This document shows, in pieces, positions 49,599 through 63,400 of a stretch of 64,000 nucleotides of DNA. The stretch is taken from contig NC_085052.1 in assembly GCF_963662255.1 (NCBI RefSeq), positions 31,258,654-31,322,653 on the forward strand, in the 5' to 3' direction. The position numbers and the translations under genes were made by a program. Every line of letters starts with the position of its first letter. The stretch's first letter is position 1. The notes beneath the pieces were generated by a model. The model saw only the letters and a program-made list of their open reading frames with translations. It was not told the DNA's origin and ran no database searches. This stretch comes from Cinclus cinclus. Lineage: Eukaryota > Chordata > Aves > Passeriformes > Cinclidae.

Positions 49599-52500
49599 AA
49601 GACAATCCTTGTTGAGTAAAAAATAACAAGGAAAAAGGATTTTGCAGTAGGGTACTTATATGCAAAATACTTAAGAAGACTTTGGAATGAAAAACAAATG
49701 CAAGCTATAGCCCATAAAACATTCTGCATTAGCATACGAGATTTTGTGGTGTTTAGTTAAAGGCAGAACTATGTGAATGGTTATGCTTTATTAAGTGACA
49801 TTAGTAGAAAAGGAACTATGGGGAGTACAAGCAAAAAAAGTTGTAAGAAGCTAATAGTTACTTTTAAATTCAACACGGAACATTTCAAGTTTTCTGAAGT
49901 AGAGATAATCAGACCTTGCTAATCTATTTTACAAATTCTCATCACGTGAGGGTGTATTATATTAAAATTACTTCTTGGTATAAAAGCAGGATTCACTACC
50001 CATACTAATATGATAGATCTCTCAAACTGTTTGCTTCGATGAGTGTTCCTTCAGTATGGTTCAAGGCATTCCAAAAGCTTGCAGTGAACTGGCAAAGGTG
50101 CCTTTGAATACTTTAATCATGCATGGCCATCTTTACCCTCTTTAGACTGAGACTTATCTAGATTACATGATTGGTTAGCCTCTCAGAATAAGTTGACCCT
50201 TAAATTAAAATGTTGCCTCTTTGAAGATTACCAATCAAATTAAAACAACCAGTCACACTTTAACCTCTAAAATAAATTGAGTTTTTTTAAGTGTTCTCTT
50301 TTAATGATCAGTTCCTACAAAATAATTTATAATTGTCAGCGTTCCACACTGTAGAAATTCAAGCCCATTTGAAGAGTACGACTGCAGTGGGCCCTTTATC
50401 AAGCACTTTCTCATCTTTGGAGCTATGGTTTTGGTAAGATCAGAGAAAAAATTAGAATAACATCACCTCTCTATATTGGGTTCATGGTTGAGATGAACTA
50501 AATAGAATGTCTGAAAACCAGATCTCTTCTGACCACCACGTGAAAAATTCTAACTGCAGAGTAAAGAGCTCATCTTCCAGCACATTTGGAGGACTTTCTA
50601 GCATACACCTAGTCCAAAGCCTTTTCAAAAGTTTCTGCTTTTCCACCATGCCTCTGAAGCTGGTTTTGTAATCCCAATGCTGGCAAGCTCTTCTCCTCCT
50701 TTTAAGTGTTTTTTCAGGTGGTATCACCCACAATGGAGGAGGCTCCCCAAGCCCTGGTGTGTTCTGCAACTCCAGAGACCAATATTTCTTCCTCCTGATC
50801 TTTGCAAATTTAAGAGATAGCAGATAAAACAAGGAGAGCATACTCTTTTCCATTTTTTTTTAGTTTTATCTTTCTATAAAATCCCTTAAAGTATTCTATG
50901 AAGTACTCTTACAGTACAGCTAGAGCTGGCTAGCAACAGCTATTTTGTATTTTTTTAGTGTTTCACTTGCACTTCTCAAAAATACTTAACTGTAAGAGAA
51001 GTTCATGTCTCTATTGACAAAACTGGTAATTAAGAGCTGACGTAAAATTCTTGCATAAAAATTGCACATCACTCCTTCAGTGTTAAGATAATAATGATTA
51101 TTACTCCTATTGATTTAAACCTCACCATTGGCAATCTGAGTTTGCATCCAAAAAAATGTGATGCTTGATTTAAACCAGTGTTTTTCAAGTATGCCTGCAT
51201 AAGCTGTGAACTCGAGGGATATGCTGGGTGCTCCTACAAAACATCTAATTCAAGGGGATTTTTTTACACAAAGTTATCAGTATCTTTAAGATAATACAAT
51301 ATTTCAAGATAGCTTTCAGCTGGAAGTGTTTTTTCCACAATAAAATGTCCATGTCATGATGCCATATGTGAGGTGGAGGGGGGAATTCTTCTGGATTCTC
51401 ATTCTAGTCTCTTTTCTCTTTTTTTCAGGAAGAAAACTGTCACTTTCTGTCACTTTTCAAGATATTTTATTGCACCGTCGTGCATATGAGCTTATGCCCC
51501 CTATAGTCAGTATCATCTACATTATTCCATCAATGGCTATATAACTAACATAATATTATATAATACATAAAGAAGTATTTCAGTATTTCCATCATACAGG
51601 GTCATTGATGTGATTGTGTTTCTGGGAATAGTAGTTATTTTAACAGAGTGAAATTATGTCTTGGACTTGAGCACGATAAGCAGAGACCACATGAATAAGC
51701 CTTTATGCAAAAGCTGAAAGCCCAAGCGTGCCCTGGTGGGAGTGGCTCTACTTAATTTCAGATGAACTCAGCTGAAGCTCTGTTTTACATGTTTAGCAAA
51801 ACCTAATCAAGGTGTGTTCATCTGGGTGTATTTCCTCCTAGTGAAAGCAGGAGAATACAGTACATGAGAGAACAAAGCATAAGTACACGCAGAAACAAAC
51901 AAAAAAATCAATAGTTATAAATAATAGAAGGTACTGTAGCAATGAAATAGCCTTTAGTGCCAGTTCTCTATCCACTTCTATAAACTGCTGAGAAGGTTTT
52001 TTAACTGCTGCTTTCTTCTTTGCCAAATTCCACACCACATGTGGTGTTATACACAGGGTTTTTTATTAATGGGCCCAAAAGGCCAGTAATACAGTGTCCT
52101 GAGTAAGAAATGTAGTCAGAAAGGCTTTTCCCTCACACTTGACAGATTCAGAGGCTCCGCTGTCCAGCCCAGACTATTGATCTCCGCTTCTTACCTATTG
52201 AGTAGGAAATTCTCTCCAGAGTTCATTGGTACTGGCTCTTTGTTTCTCTGAGGTTTCAGTAAATAACAGCATTTCATCAATGAGTTTCTTCTTTGTAAAA
52301 ATATTCCTTTTGAAGAAACCAAATAAACAGCAAACAGGTGAAAAGGTCTCTATTGCTTTGGAGTTGCATGTTTTCACAGCTCTTCCCCCCATTTTTTTAA
52401 ATATTACTTTAGACTTGGAGCTCTGGAGGCAATTCATAATAAGACTGAGTAGAAAGTTTATGCAAATGAGTATGTATTTTCTTCTCTTTCTTAGTGCCAC

Positions 52501-53208
52501 AAGATTCTTCCACTTTTTCTACCTGGTCATCAAAAAAAGTGAGAACTATATCCTCCTCTGAAGGTTCCCTTGTGCTCCGTGATTTTGTGGACTCTGCAAG
52601 TTTTATTGGTGTGAACTGAAATTGCTTTCAAAAGGTCTTAATTGGTTTGGCCTGGTTTGGCATATTTCTTGTAGTGTTTTTGCATGTTTTGGTTGGTTGT
52701 TTGCCCAAGCTTTCCATAACTGTCTGGTTGATCTAGGACACTTTAGATCAACTGCTGCAAAGAATGACGTCGTGCATTCTGTGCCTCTTTGAGTTAAAAA
52801 CCTTCTAAAAACCTGGAGTCTCCAGGGGATCACAACCCAGCCACTTCAAAGAGAAGATCTTGTAGTGATTTAATCTCTGGATTCTACATAAGGTCTAGAG
52901 GTAGATGTGTATCTTCTCTGGCTTATGGTAGATAATTTACAGTACTTTGAGGAGAAAAATATATGAATATGCATGTACACATATGAAAACCCCAACGATG
53001 TGCTTTGATTTCTCTACCATTTTTGCTTGTTTGGGTATACAAGCAGAATAAAGATGAAAATGCTCTTAGATGACAGTAATGCTGACAACAGAGCAACTGC
53101 TTTCAGAACACCGATCTTCTGGGCAATATTCTTGCATAATTATTTGCAAAATGGTTTGCTTTCATTATGACCTCCTCTCTTTTATTAGAGGCTTACACAA
53201 AAGGTTTC

Positions 53209-53240
53209 TTTTGTTTGTTTGTTTGTTTGTTTGTTTGTTT
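53209..53240 (+). repeat. (TTTG)n microsatellite
   Basis: About eight TTTG units followed by irregular T/G sequence to about 53272. Confidence 0.95.
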
Positions 53241-56200
53241 TTTGTTGTTGTTTTTTGTGTTTTGTTTTTTTTGCAACCAATTGCCATTGTCGTTTGGAAC
53301 CTCTGGACAGGGGGCTTCAAATGTGAATTAAAATTATTTGACCTGATCAGAAGAAAGTTTTGACTAACTGTGCAGCAAATTCTTCATACAGGTATCCTGT
53401 GCATAAGGATGATTATTGCTGTTGCTTCCAATGCACATGGAAACCTCACCTTCTTCAAAACCAGTAATTTTAGGGACATGCAGTCCAGTCATATGTTTGG
53501 AGAAAATGGGAATGCTACCTGGGAAGATTAATCCTTGGCACACAGCCCTGAAAGCAGCCAAATCTGGGAGAGATTATGACTGAAATTTGTCTTGATTCAA
53601 GTTTCTCTGAAGAGCAGAACTAACCTTGATAATGGAGAACATAAGGGAGCTCTACAACGCAGTGGGTAATGCCCCTATCAGGAACAGCTTATCAGTTTGT
53701 ATTTATACTGTTTTAATTCAGTGGCCTTTTAAAAAAATAAAAAGTTTGAAAACAGCTCCTCCCAAGCCATCAGTAAATGAGAAAATAGATTTAAAGTGTG
53801 TTTCTTGCATGATAATAACAAAGGTCTTTTAGGAAAGCAGTTCCACAAACATGTTTCAAGGGGTTGGACATCTTTTCCCATTCTTCTGTAATGTCACAGG
53901 CACTGCAGGGAATCTCATAAGTTATGTTTGGGGGGGATTTTTTTACTTCATTCTGGAGAAACCAACATTAGTATGTGGTTAATTTTGTGGGCACTTTGTA
54001 AAAAATCTTCTAATTATGTGTAAAGACCTTGCTGAGTGTAAGGTTAAGAACATTTGCCATTATCCTTTAGGGAAAAGTTGTTAGAGCTGAGGTTCTAATC
54101 TCTTGTCTGGCTTCTCTCTATAGCAGGTTGAATTTTATTCACAACAGAAACTGAAAAGTGACAAAGAATAATTTCTCCATCTTGCAGAAAATTACTCATA
54201 AGTTTTTGATAGCTATTTAGTCTTGATAAGGTCAACATCTTCCAGCTAAACTAGGCTTAGACATATTTATTTCTTTGTATTTAAGGCTGGGAGTGCCCAA
54301 TATTTAAATTTTAACAAGTACTTATAGTCCAGGGTCTGCAATGCACTTGCCACCAGGGCTGTGGCTGATTGCTGGAAAGTGTGAGCTCACCTGCACTAAG
54401 GAATGGACTGTGGGATGAATGCCCTTTGTCAAGGGATCCCAGGAACTTGGGTCCATGTCCTCAGCTTAGAGAGAAAACTCTTAGCAGATACTTAGACGTG
54501 CACTGAGGTGTTTGGTGGACTGTGTTTAGTTGGTGGCTTGAGATACTGTATAAAATGGAGTTGAAAAAACAAACACCAACTGAGAAACACAAGCTCCAGT
54601 CAGTAACAGGTGATCTTTTATATTTGCCATCTTCGGAGGGGAAAAAAAGTACAGCACGTTATGGAATTATCTTATTGGAAGGTGTAATAGATTTCACATT
54701 TCAAAAGCTTCCAAGCAGCTTACCAGTTTGAAATGCATCAAGACATGCATTTGATGTTCCTCCAAAAGGCACTTTTATCACTCGTTTTTTTTCTCTGGGA
54801 ACTTAACTGAATGTAAAGTAAACTATCCAATTGCTAATAAATTGGCACAAAGGGTTATTTCCTAGGGGGAAGAGAACAAAAATAATCCTTAAGGCAGCTT
54901 TGCCAAGTGTCTGGGGACAGGACTGCTGCTTGGAGTGCAGTTTTCATGAGCTGTGGCAGTCTCCTTCCCCTTGCCGCTGATTTGCAGTCTACCCTTCTCC
55001 AGGAGCAGGAACTGAGATGGCACTGGCTGGAACAGAGAGCACCAGGTTGGTACAGGAGGTGCACCAGGACCACAGCCTCAGCAGGCAGGGAAACTGCCAG
55101 CCTTGGTGCACATCTGAGGAATGTGGAGCCCCAGAGGGGCTTCCTGGGAATCCTGACAGCTTTATGGCAAGGTGAAGAACACGAACCAGCATAGATGCTA
55201 GAAGTCTGTTTCCCTAATCAAACGGATGCAAAGGAAGTAAAGGAGATTGGGACTGCCAACCGCACTGTTTTGACTATTGAAAGTCAATATGTTTAGCATA
55301 TAAAATCAAGTTTATGCAAGAATGTTAGATTAATATAGGATTTTTATGGGAAGTGCAGTACCTCTTTATGCATTAGATAACTTAGCTTCAGAGGTCAGGG
55401 CTTTGCCTCGCTGTTGTTGTGACATTTGATCTGAAAGCCAGTATTTCATATGAGGGAACACAAGCTTTCCTTCAGACTTGCAGGTAGCTAAAGTGACAGA
55501 TCTGTCTAAGCTTCACACCAGAGGTCCAAAATTCTGCGTAGCCAATGTAACCTGGGGTGTTTTGCTTCACAAAAGCTAAGGGATTGTGGTCCTAAATATT
55601 ATTTACCTACTTGGTAATAATTTAAGAAATAATAATTAGGCACATTGAAATAATAAACGTATATAAGTAGTTTATGTTAATGTAGTATTTTTAAACTGAC
55701 ATCAACAATATTCATATCAAATCCATTTGTTGACTGCCAATTATTTGAGCCTGAGTGTATTTTTTTGTGTGTAGGTGTGGGAAGAAGTGACTTTAGGTGA
55801 CAACTGCAGGTGCCCCTGTAGTGAATGTGCACAGTGATGTTAGAATTAAATCCTTCTGGTGTTGTGGGCTTGTCTCAGGTTCCTTTGAATTTAATTATTT
55901 AAATGACCTACTATTGTTCCTGAATTAAATATTTATGCTTTCTAAATGGCTGCCATCCCAATTTACTTGTCAAGGTAAAGGTGATTGGTGCTGACAGAAG
56001 AACTGAGTTGAATGATAGTATTGGGGGAATCTCAACTCCTCACTGTTTCCTCAGTGCTGCCAGCACTGTAAGGGCCAGTCCAGCACCCTAGTACTGCACA
56101 GGCTGGGAATTTCCATGGAGATTTGTTTGCAGTGTCCTGGCTGGGCAGAGGAGTTTCTGGAACTGGCTGCTACCTCTGGAAGTACAATAAAAATGAATAT

Positions 56201-56930
56201 GCTTTCTACATTACTGAGATTTCTCAGAGTGTGTCTTTCGCTTCTCTAATGTTTAATGAGATAATGAAGGAAAGTCACTAGGGTAAAGGAGTCCACCTAA
56301 TAATGCATCCTTTCTTTGATTTGCTTGGAACTAGGTGTGAATCTTATGCATCTGTCTGTTCTTCTAATTATAAGGAGGGGTTGTGTAGGTAATTTCAAAG
56401 TCCTAAGGCACTAGGCGTACCCTGCATGCAAAAACTTAAATTTTAAATGAAGAACTAATAAAATTAAGTACCAGTTTAATGCTACCATGGTGCTAAATAG
56501 AAAGGGCCGGGAATGCCAGATTCATTTCTGTTGCAAGCTTTTAGCTTTTTAAAAGACAGATGCTTAAGTTCTAGATATGTTTTCTGATTTTGGTTTTTTG
56601 GGGTGTCTCTTGCATGCACCTTAAAACCTTTGAGAGCATGTATAAAAAAGTAATGATTTAAAAAATAATTTCTTAAAAATGAAGACTGAGGGGCAGTCAC
56701 ATTTTCTTGAATATAACATGAGAGATTCTAATAATTTCAATTATTCATAAAACCCAAATAATTAGTCACTGTAGTTTGCAAGCAGACAGAGAAGCAATAT
56801 ATACTGCATAACTAAGGTTAGAATTCTGTTTTAGGTGTTAAGTAGCATGAACACATTTATTCAATTTTTTTTTTAAGAAGTCCACCTTGTGATTTAACAG
56901 CACAGACATCACATATTTCTTCCCAAATCT

Positions 56931-57431
56931 TGTATCAGCGAGCACAGATTCCATGCTAGCAGACTTTAATAGTTAGAGCAACCTGAATATTTTTAAGCCC
57001 TTTCATTTGCTGGCCAGGCTGCATTAGCCCATGTCCATCATCAGACCTCCAGCAGACACCTGAGTATGAGCTTAGGAACAAGGCAAGGGCAGACTGTCCC
57101 CAGAGCACTCTACCATCCGTAAAGGACTTATGGCAGTTAATTCCTCTAGAATCTGGTGGAAAAAGGCTGCCCTGATGTTCCAAATTCCAGATTTTATCTA
57201 GGTAGGAGTGCTTGTCTCCTCCCCCTGAGTGGACCATCTCCCAATGGGATGATGGAATTTTATCAGTCATGCAGTGGTACTCAATAGCCCTTAACAGAAG
57301 ATATCTCCTTGGAGGAAGGGTGGGTGGTGGAAAAGATAAAAAACACTGCCCCACCTGGTTTTAAGAGCTGGCCCATTAACAGAAGCTATCATCCCCAGAG
57401 ATAAAGCTCACTGCCTCTCCTGGTTTCAACA
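56931..57431 (-). mobile_element. Probable LTR-like retroelement fragment
   Basis: Read on the minus strand, the block starts TGTTGAAACCAGG at 57431 and contains two related copies of a unit with CAGG-GGCAGTG, TTTATCT and CTTCTGTTAA-GGGC (57374-57431 and 57290-57366). It goes on to CCATCATCCCATTGGGAGATGG and ends with an ATTAAAG signal near 56965-56971, followed by candidate ends at 56954 or 56931 (TGATACA). This architecture and wording resemble avian ERVL-type LTRs as I remember them. No target duplication could be matched, so the boundaries are uncertain. The 132-codon minus-strand frame inside it is not considered a gene. Confidence 0.42.
57290..57431 (-). repeat. Imperfect two-copy duplication inside the LTR-like block
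   Basis: Plus-strand copies 57290-57366 and 57374-57431 share TTAACAGAAG-TATC, AGATAAA, CACTGCC-C-CCTGGTTT-AA in the same order. The first copy carries about 19 extra bases. This looks like an old tandem duplication. Confidence 0.75.
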
Positions 57432-60400
57432 GATGGTGATAGAATATATACTTTGGTTGCATCCTGCTTTGCAAGCCAAGACAAAGTGGTAAAACTTCAG
57501 CCTGACACGGATCCTGGCATTTTCCAGTTTCTATTTCCCTGGCAGTGTTCAAGCTGTGGATTCCACATTGCAGCCAGGTGTGCAGACACCCCTGTCCTGT
57601 GGTGGGTGACACCACTGAGCCACCTGCCCTGTCCCCATTGGTGCCAGGCACAGAGCAGGGTTTGGTGTGGGGGTGGCTGCCAGGCCCTTTCCTGCTGGGA
57701 TCTGTGGGGCTGTGACTGGGTCTGAGCAATTGGTGTTCAGCTGTTGGTCTCACAATGGCTTCTACTGCTCACAGCTGTGGCAGTGTCCTTGCTATTTCCC
57801 TAATCCCCACCCCAGGTAAGTGTTTCTAGCACAGGACCTCATTAGCATTCCCTCATATCACCAGAGATACCAAGTAAGATTTTTTTTTTTCTAAGAGGAA
57901 GTCAAATATGCACTAAAAATAAATGAGAACCAACTGTGGGTATTTTAAATCAAAAACCTGCTAGAAATGACATGGCATAGTATCCTGTTGCCCACTTTTA
58001 TGGGAATTAAATATGACTCCTGACTTGTAGATACTTTCTGAGTATTTCCCTGTGCAATATGCTTGCTAATGCAACAAGGACTGGAGCTGAAATACATTTT
58101 CACAGGTAAAGATTTTAAAGGAATTTTCTCTGGGAAGACAAAAAAAAATAAATGCTCTGGAGAGCAGAGCAGCCTATAAACCATGCAGAGACACAGCTCA
58201 AAAGTGACCAGTTTTGAAATAAAGGACTTGCTTATTTTTGTGAAACTGAATTGTATTTATTTCAAATCTGAAAAATGCAGACACACATGTTACAAATTGA
58301 TGTCTTAGTAGTTTTGGACAGGGAAATGGACAAGGTCCTATTTTTTTTTCTTTTTTCATCAAAGTCCTAAAACCTGGAGAATTTAATCAAACCAGAAGTG
58401 GATACTGAACTTTATAATTGTGGCAAAATAATGCCTTCTTTTTTCCTTAACAAGCTTGACATCTATCAGCATTATTAACATTTGGCCTTTAATTTATTCA
58501 AAATTATTTTAAATGCCACAAACTCTCAGTACAGAAGGAATGATTTCTAGTAAGACAACAGGATTGAATCACTCTGTAATTATAATAATTGTATTTACAT
58601 AAGAGAAACAAGCTTCTCTCATAAGGGGAATATTTTAATTTGTTCTGCTGTTTGTGACATCTCCTTTTTTGTTGTTTTTATTTTTCTTTTTTTTTTTTTT
58701 ATTCTTAGTGAGTAGGTTAAAAAGTAAAAAGACAGAATTTTCCCCAGGAGTCTGATTCTCCCCGGGCAGAATACATATTTTAAAATTACTACCATCAATG
58801 TGATGTAGTAATAGACCTTCATCCCTAATGCAAGCACTGGCAACAACTGAGGCATCCGAGGTATCATTTACTAGGATATATCTGCGGATGACTTTTTGTG
58901 GCTTTTTGTAGCAATCTGACTTCCATTCAAACCATAATCAGCTAATCACTGGCAATTTTTAGATATGAGTCAAGCTAATTTCAAGACAATCTGCCTTAGT
59001 TTCATTGAACAGCCCTGGAGATGATGTTTATGTTGATGTCCATTAGTATTTCAACTGATAGTAATGTAAGCTCTGCAAAAAGGAAAAAAAAAAAAGGTGT
59101 CTCTCTAAAATGAACAATAACAAAAAGTCTGCCAGGCTGAAGTGCAGAAAATAGAAGTTTATTTTTTGCCACCTGTGTTCCCCCAGCAGGTGACTTGAAC
59201 CTGGGATGGAGCTGTGTAAAGAAGCAAATGGGTTATTTAGAGTACTTACTGTGACTGGAAGGGGTACCTTAGCTTCTCTTCAGCAGCCAATTTCAAAATA
59301 CTTGCTGTGCCTAAAATAATGGAAACTAAGAATGAGGTTGGAATCACTCCTTACAATGCGCCTGTGAGTTTTGAAAGATCTCTCAGCTTCAAACCATGGA
59401 CAACCTCCCTGCTATGCATCACTGAGGTATGTAAATGAGTCTAGAACATCCTTGATTGATTGAGGCATCTTTTCCCCTGTTTATTGCCTCTAACCATTTC
59501 TTGACTTTTTTCTCTCTTTGCAGCATATAGCTTTAGATATACACAACACAAAGGGATAGGTCTTTGAGTCATGCAGCCAAAGTGAGGTGCTGTGAGACTG
59601 AAGGGGGCAACTTAACAAAATGAGTGTTTTCTTTTATGAGAACGCTCTGTAAGTCCATTAGTTTATGAACAGGATGGGTAAAGCCTGTCCCTGGCACTGC
59701 TAAACACATGGTGGGGGGTTGGCATCTACTGCAGGGGAGGTGTAAACACTGATGTCCACTTCTTGAAGCTAGACAATATTGTTACTGCAGCACTAACATC
59801 ACTAAGAAGCATTGCTTTCATTTTGCCATTGTGGTTAGCCAATGCAGATTTGGAGCAGTTGCCATTGCTTCCTTTGCCCTCAGTGTGCCAGTAATAGGAA
59901 ATTCAAGTGTTGTCAGGTCTCTTGGCCTCTGCTTGGGAGCTGGTGAAACCTCTCAGTGCCTCTGTGCTAGAAGCACAGAGTCTGTCCCTCCCACCTCAGA
60001 GGCCTTGGTGGTCTTGGCACATCACTGTCAGGAGGAATTTTCACCTAAACCCTGATGGGGAATCCACAGAGAGAGAGGGACAGGAGTATCTTATTGAGCC
60101 TACTGGTATCTGATCAAGTCTGAAAACAGCATATCCCACAAAAACCCATTGAAGTATGCAGCACCTACAAAAAAAAAAAAAAAATCTTTATTTCAAATCA
60201 ATCACCACTTAAGCAGACTGACATGAACAGTAAAAAAATACAACCCCAGTGTGTTGGGCAGTCAGATATTCAGTGCTGCATCCTAAGCAACACCAGCCAG
60301 GAAACACTTCTGTGGCCATCTTCTGTTTGTATCTAATTAACTGTGATCACTGAGGAAGGGGACCTGGAGTCATAAACAATTTTACTCAGTGTACAAGGGT

Positions 60401-63400
60401 GGTGGGATGGCAACCAGAGCAATAACACAGCTAAAAAGGGAGTACAGATTAATAGGAAAAGTTCAGAATGTCATTTCAGAAATCAGTGGTCCTTCACCCT
60501 CAATAGTATGTTCTGCTGGCTGCGTCTTAAAAATATGAAGAGCAGAAACAGGTCCACAGAAATGAAATTATTGGTTTTGTAGGGAAACTTTCATAAGGAG
60601 AAAATGTGAAATGATAGTAACTGTTTATCATGGATGAGAGAGATCAGACAGAACAAGCTCCTGCTAGACAAAGTAATTAAAGGCATACTTGTTCTCAGAA
60701 AGGTCTTCTTTAATGAGATTTTTAAAAATAAAACATGATTTAATTATGGTAGGTAACAGCAATTGTGAAGCTTGCACTGCTCATACATGATAAACATCAT
60801 ATTACATGATGCGTCTTACAGGTCACGTTACACGCTATAACACAACTTACACAATGTTACTTACCATAGATGTTATGTGGCATATGGCATAGAATATTCT
60901 GATTTAGGATATTGGACAACGTTAACGGATTGCAATATTACTCTGTGATACATTATATATGTATATATGCATTTCACAGTACATTATGTATGACAAGTAC
61001 ACATGCTGTAGACGTATCTATGTATAAAACAATTTTTAAATATAATCAAATGCAGGCTTACTATATTAACAGAAAATTTCTTTCTGGTCACAGGTAACAA
61101 AGATAGAGGAGAGAAATAAAAGAAAGGAATCTGAGGTGAATGAGAAGAAACTCCATAGGTATATCAGCTATAATTATGTAACTCCTATAAGATTTTACAT
61201 GATAGGAGTATGTATACTTTTATAGAGTGAACATGTTGAACTATGTGTCTAAAATGCATATTTCAAAAATATATATGCACAAAGAATGTATTAATTATTT
61301 TTGTATAAAATATACAAAATCTCCACACATAAAGATTCTTATATACATATGCAGAAGAGATACCATCATGCTCTACAGATTTACAGATTGATATAAAAAA
61401 GTATTTTTCCTACACAAGTCATTCCATAATTGCCCATTAGGAAGGAGATTTCCTGAATAGCAAGGACTGAGTTGCAGCAAGAAAATAATTAGTGTGGATT
61501 GCTGAACACAACTTTTTCTGCATGTCAATCTGAGCCACAGCTGAGCCTGTTTTACATTGCCACTGTCTTAAAGCAGTTACAGAAGAAAGCTTCCTAAGGC
61601 CCTTCTTGAGGCAGCTCCAGACAAGTCTGATTGCAATGGTTCTGAATGTCATTCCTTTGTCATTGCAAGTTGGTGCTGCAGCCAGTGGAGTTGTTAAGAA
61701 CGTTTATGTGCATTTCCCAAGAAACTTCTGCTGCCCAAGGAGGCTCCCAGCTCCCCACAAGGCACCTCATGGCCCTTTGGCCTGATGGGCAGTGTAGTGC
61801 CCAGGGAGTGATTTAAAATACCTTCCATGCAGATTTTGCACAGCAGCAATGTCAGCTCCATAAATATTCATAGGAAGCAAATACAAGAGGAATTTGTGCA
61901 AAATGAATACATTTTAAAAGGGTTGCATGAAATATTCAGAGGAAATAAGTCCAGCATGAACTAGAGCCCCAAATGTGGGAGTTACTGACACATTCCCTCA
62001 GCACTAAAGCACCTGATTGCAGCTCTTTGGGCTCCTGAGACTGGTCTAGGTCTTCAGCAGTACAAGAGCCCATAGTTCAGTACTTTGTGGATTGCAGCCC
62101 TACCACATTGCTTGGACCAGAGATATTCTTGCAGCAAGCTCTTAAAGTACACTCTGACTTCTGGTACTGCCATAGGCCAAAGTCAGATATTCAGTGAGAC
62201 AAACATGGGACTCCCCCAGTTAAATAAGACAAATGGAAGACTATTAATACAGTTTTGCTATGAAAATGAGAATTTTGTTCCACATTTAAGTAATTTTTTC
62301 ATTAAAAACACAGCCCAAGTACTAGATCCAAAGATAAAAGAGAAAGGTAATATCATTTTTGGTTGTGTTTACCTGGTTTCCTCTCAGAACTATCTTATAG
62401 AAGGATTAAGATTTATTGAGCCTTGTTTGTTTCAGATGAACAATGGCTTCCCTTTCATACCTTTTGCTTGGGGGAAGGTATTCATTCCCAAGGTGAGGAA
62501 ATGAATCAATATCCCTTCCATTGGATGTTGATCTATCTCCGTTTTGAACTATTCCTTCCTTGAAAAATGATGAAATATTTTCATCATTGGTGTGTGTGGA
62601 ATACACCCAGTTAAGCCTCCAACAGGTTTAACATTATTAACGGGTGTTTTTAAACCATGGCAGACGCAGAGGTCACAGAGCTCACCTTGGCCAGGGTGAT
62701 GTGAGGAGTATCTCAGGGACACACGTGTGCAGTACCTGGGCACTGCACCTGGAAGGCTCTGAGGATCAGAAAGCAGAGGCTGTGCTTCAGCACGGTCCCC
62801 AGGAAGGCGTGGGCACAGCTATTAAGAGATGGGAAATGAAACAACAGCAAAGGCCAGTGCTGGCAGTGCCAGCCCAGCTGTTGCTGTGCTGCAGGGAGGG
62901 ACAGGGACAGTGTCCCAGCCTTTCCCATGCCCAGCTGGCTTGCCAGGGTGCAATTCCAGCCAGCAGCCCAGTCTCATGGCTGTGCATGGGCTGTGTGACC
63001 TAAATGGGGCTTTTAAACAGAGATGAGTGCAGGCAGACCTTGTTACCTGCAGTGGCAGCCCCAGATCCAGAGCCTCCAGGTGTTCTGCAGTGATGGACAG
63101 TACCACAAAGCAGCCTGGTGATGCATCTTCCTGAAAAACACATGCTGGGAATAATCTTAATGTTCATTAATTTATTAATGTGTCAGATGGCCGTGCAAAC
63201 ACCTGAGCTGAAACCAGGAAAAGTCTTGAGCAAACTTCAGTTGCCTCCAGGCTAAAGTCTCAACTTGAAGTACTCCTGGGATGTCTGGGAAGGGGGTACA
63301 CAAAGACACAGTTGTTTCACATGTGCTCTTATTAGCACCCACTCCTCTACTGCCATATGGCACCTTATGTTGAGATATGCTGTAAACAAAATTGCAGAAG

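Larger units (their letters stand above)
46466..56930. other. Non-coding DNA, no gene recognised
   Basis: AT-leaning sequence with simple repeats: (TTA)n at 46514-46537, G11 at 47787-47797, a two-copy 26-bp tandem repeat at 49465-49509, a T/G/C homopolymer cluster at 49544-49598 and (TTTG)n at 53209-53240. A GC-richer patch lies at 54890-55195. Open frames are short, overlapping and unrecognised. Confidence 0.6.

Noticed and set aside
56956..57354. 132-codon minus-strand frame
   Set aside because: It lies inside the LTR-like block, and no coding signature was seen.
60886..60910. CATAGAATATTCTGA resembling a CR1 3' end
   Set aside because: Similarity stops after the short palindromic AGAATATTCT; the following GGAAGGGACC block of CR1 is absent.
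62644..63106. Cluster of frames on both strands
   Set aside because: GC-rich patch with mutually overlapping frames and no recognisable protein.
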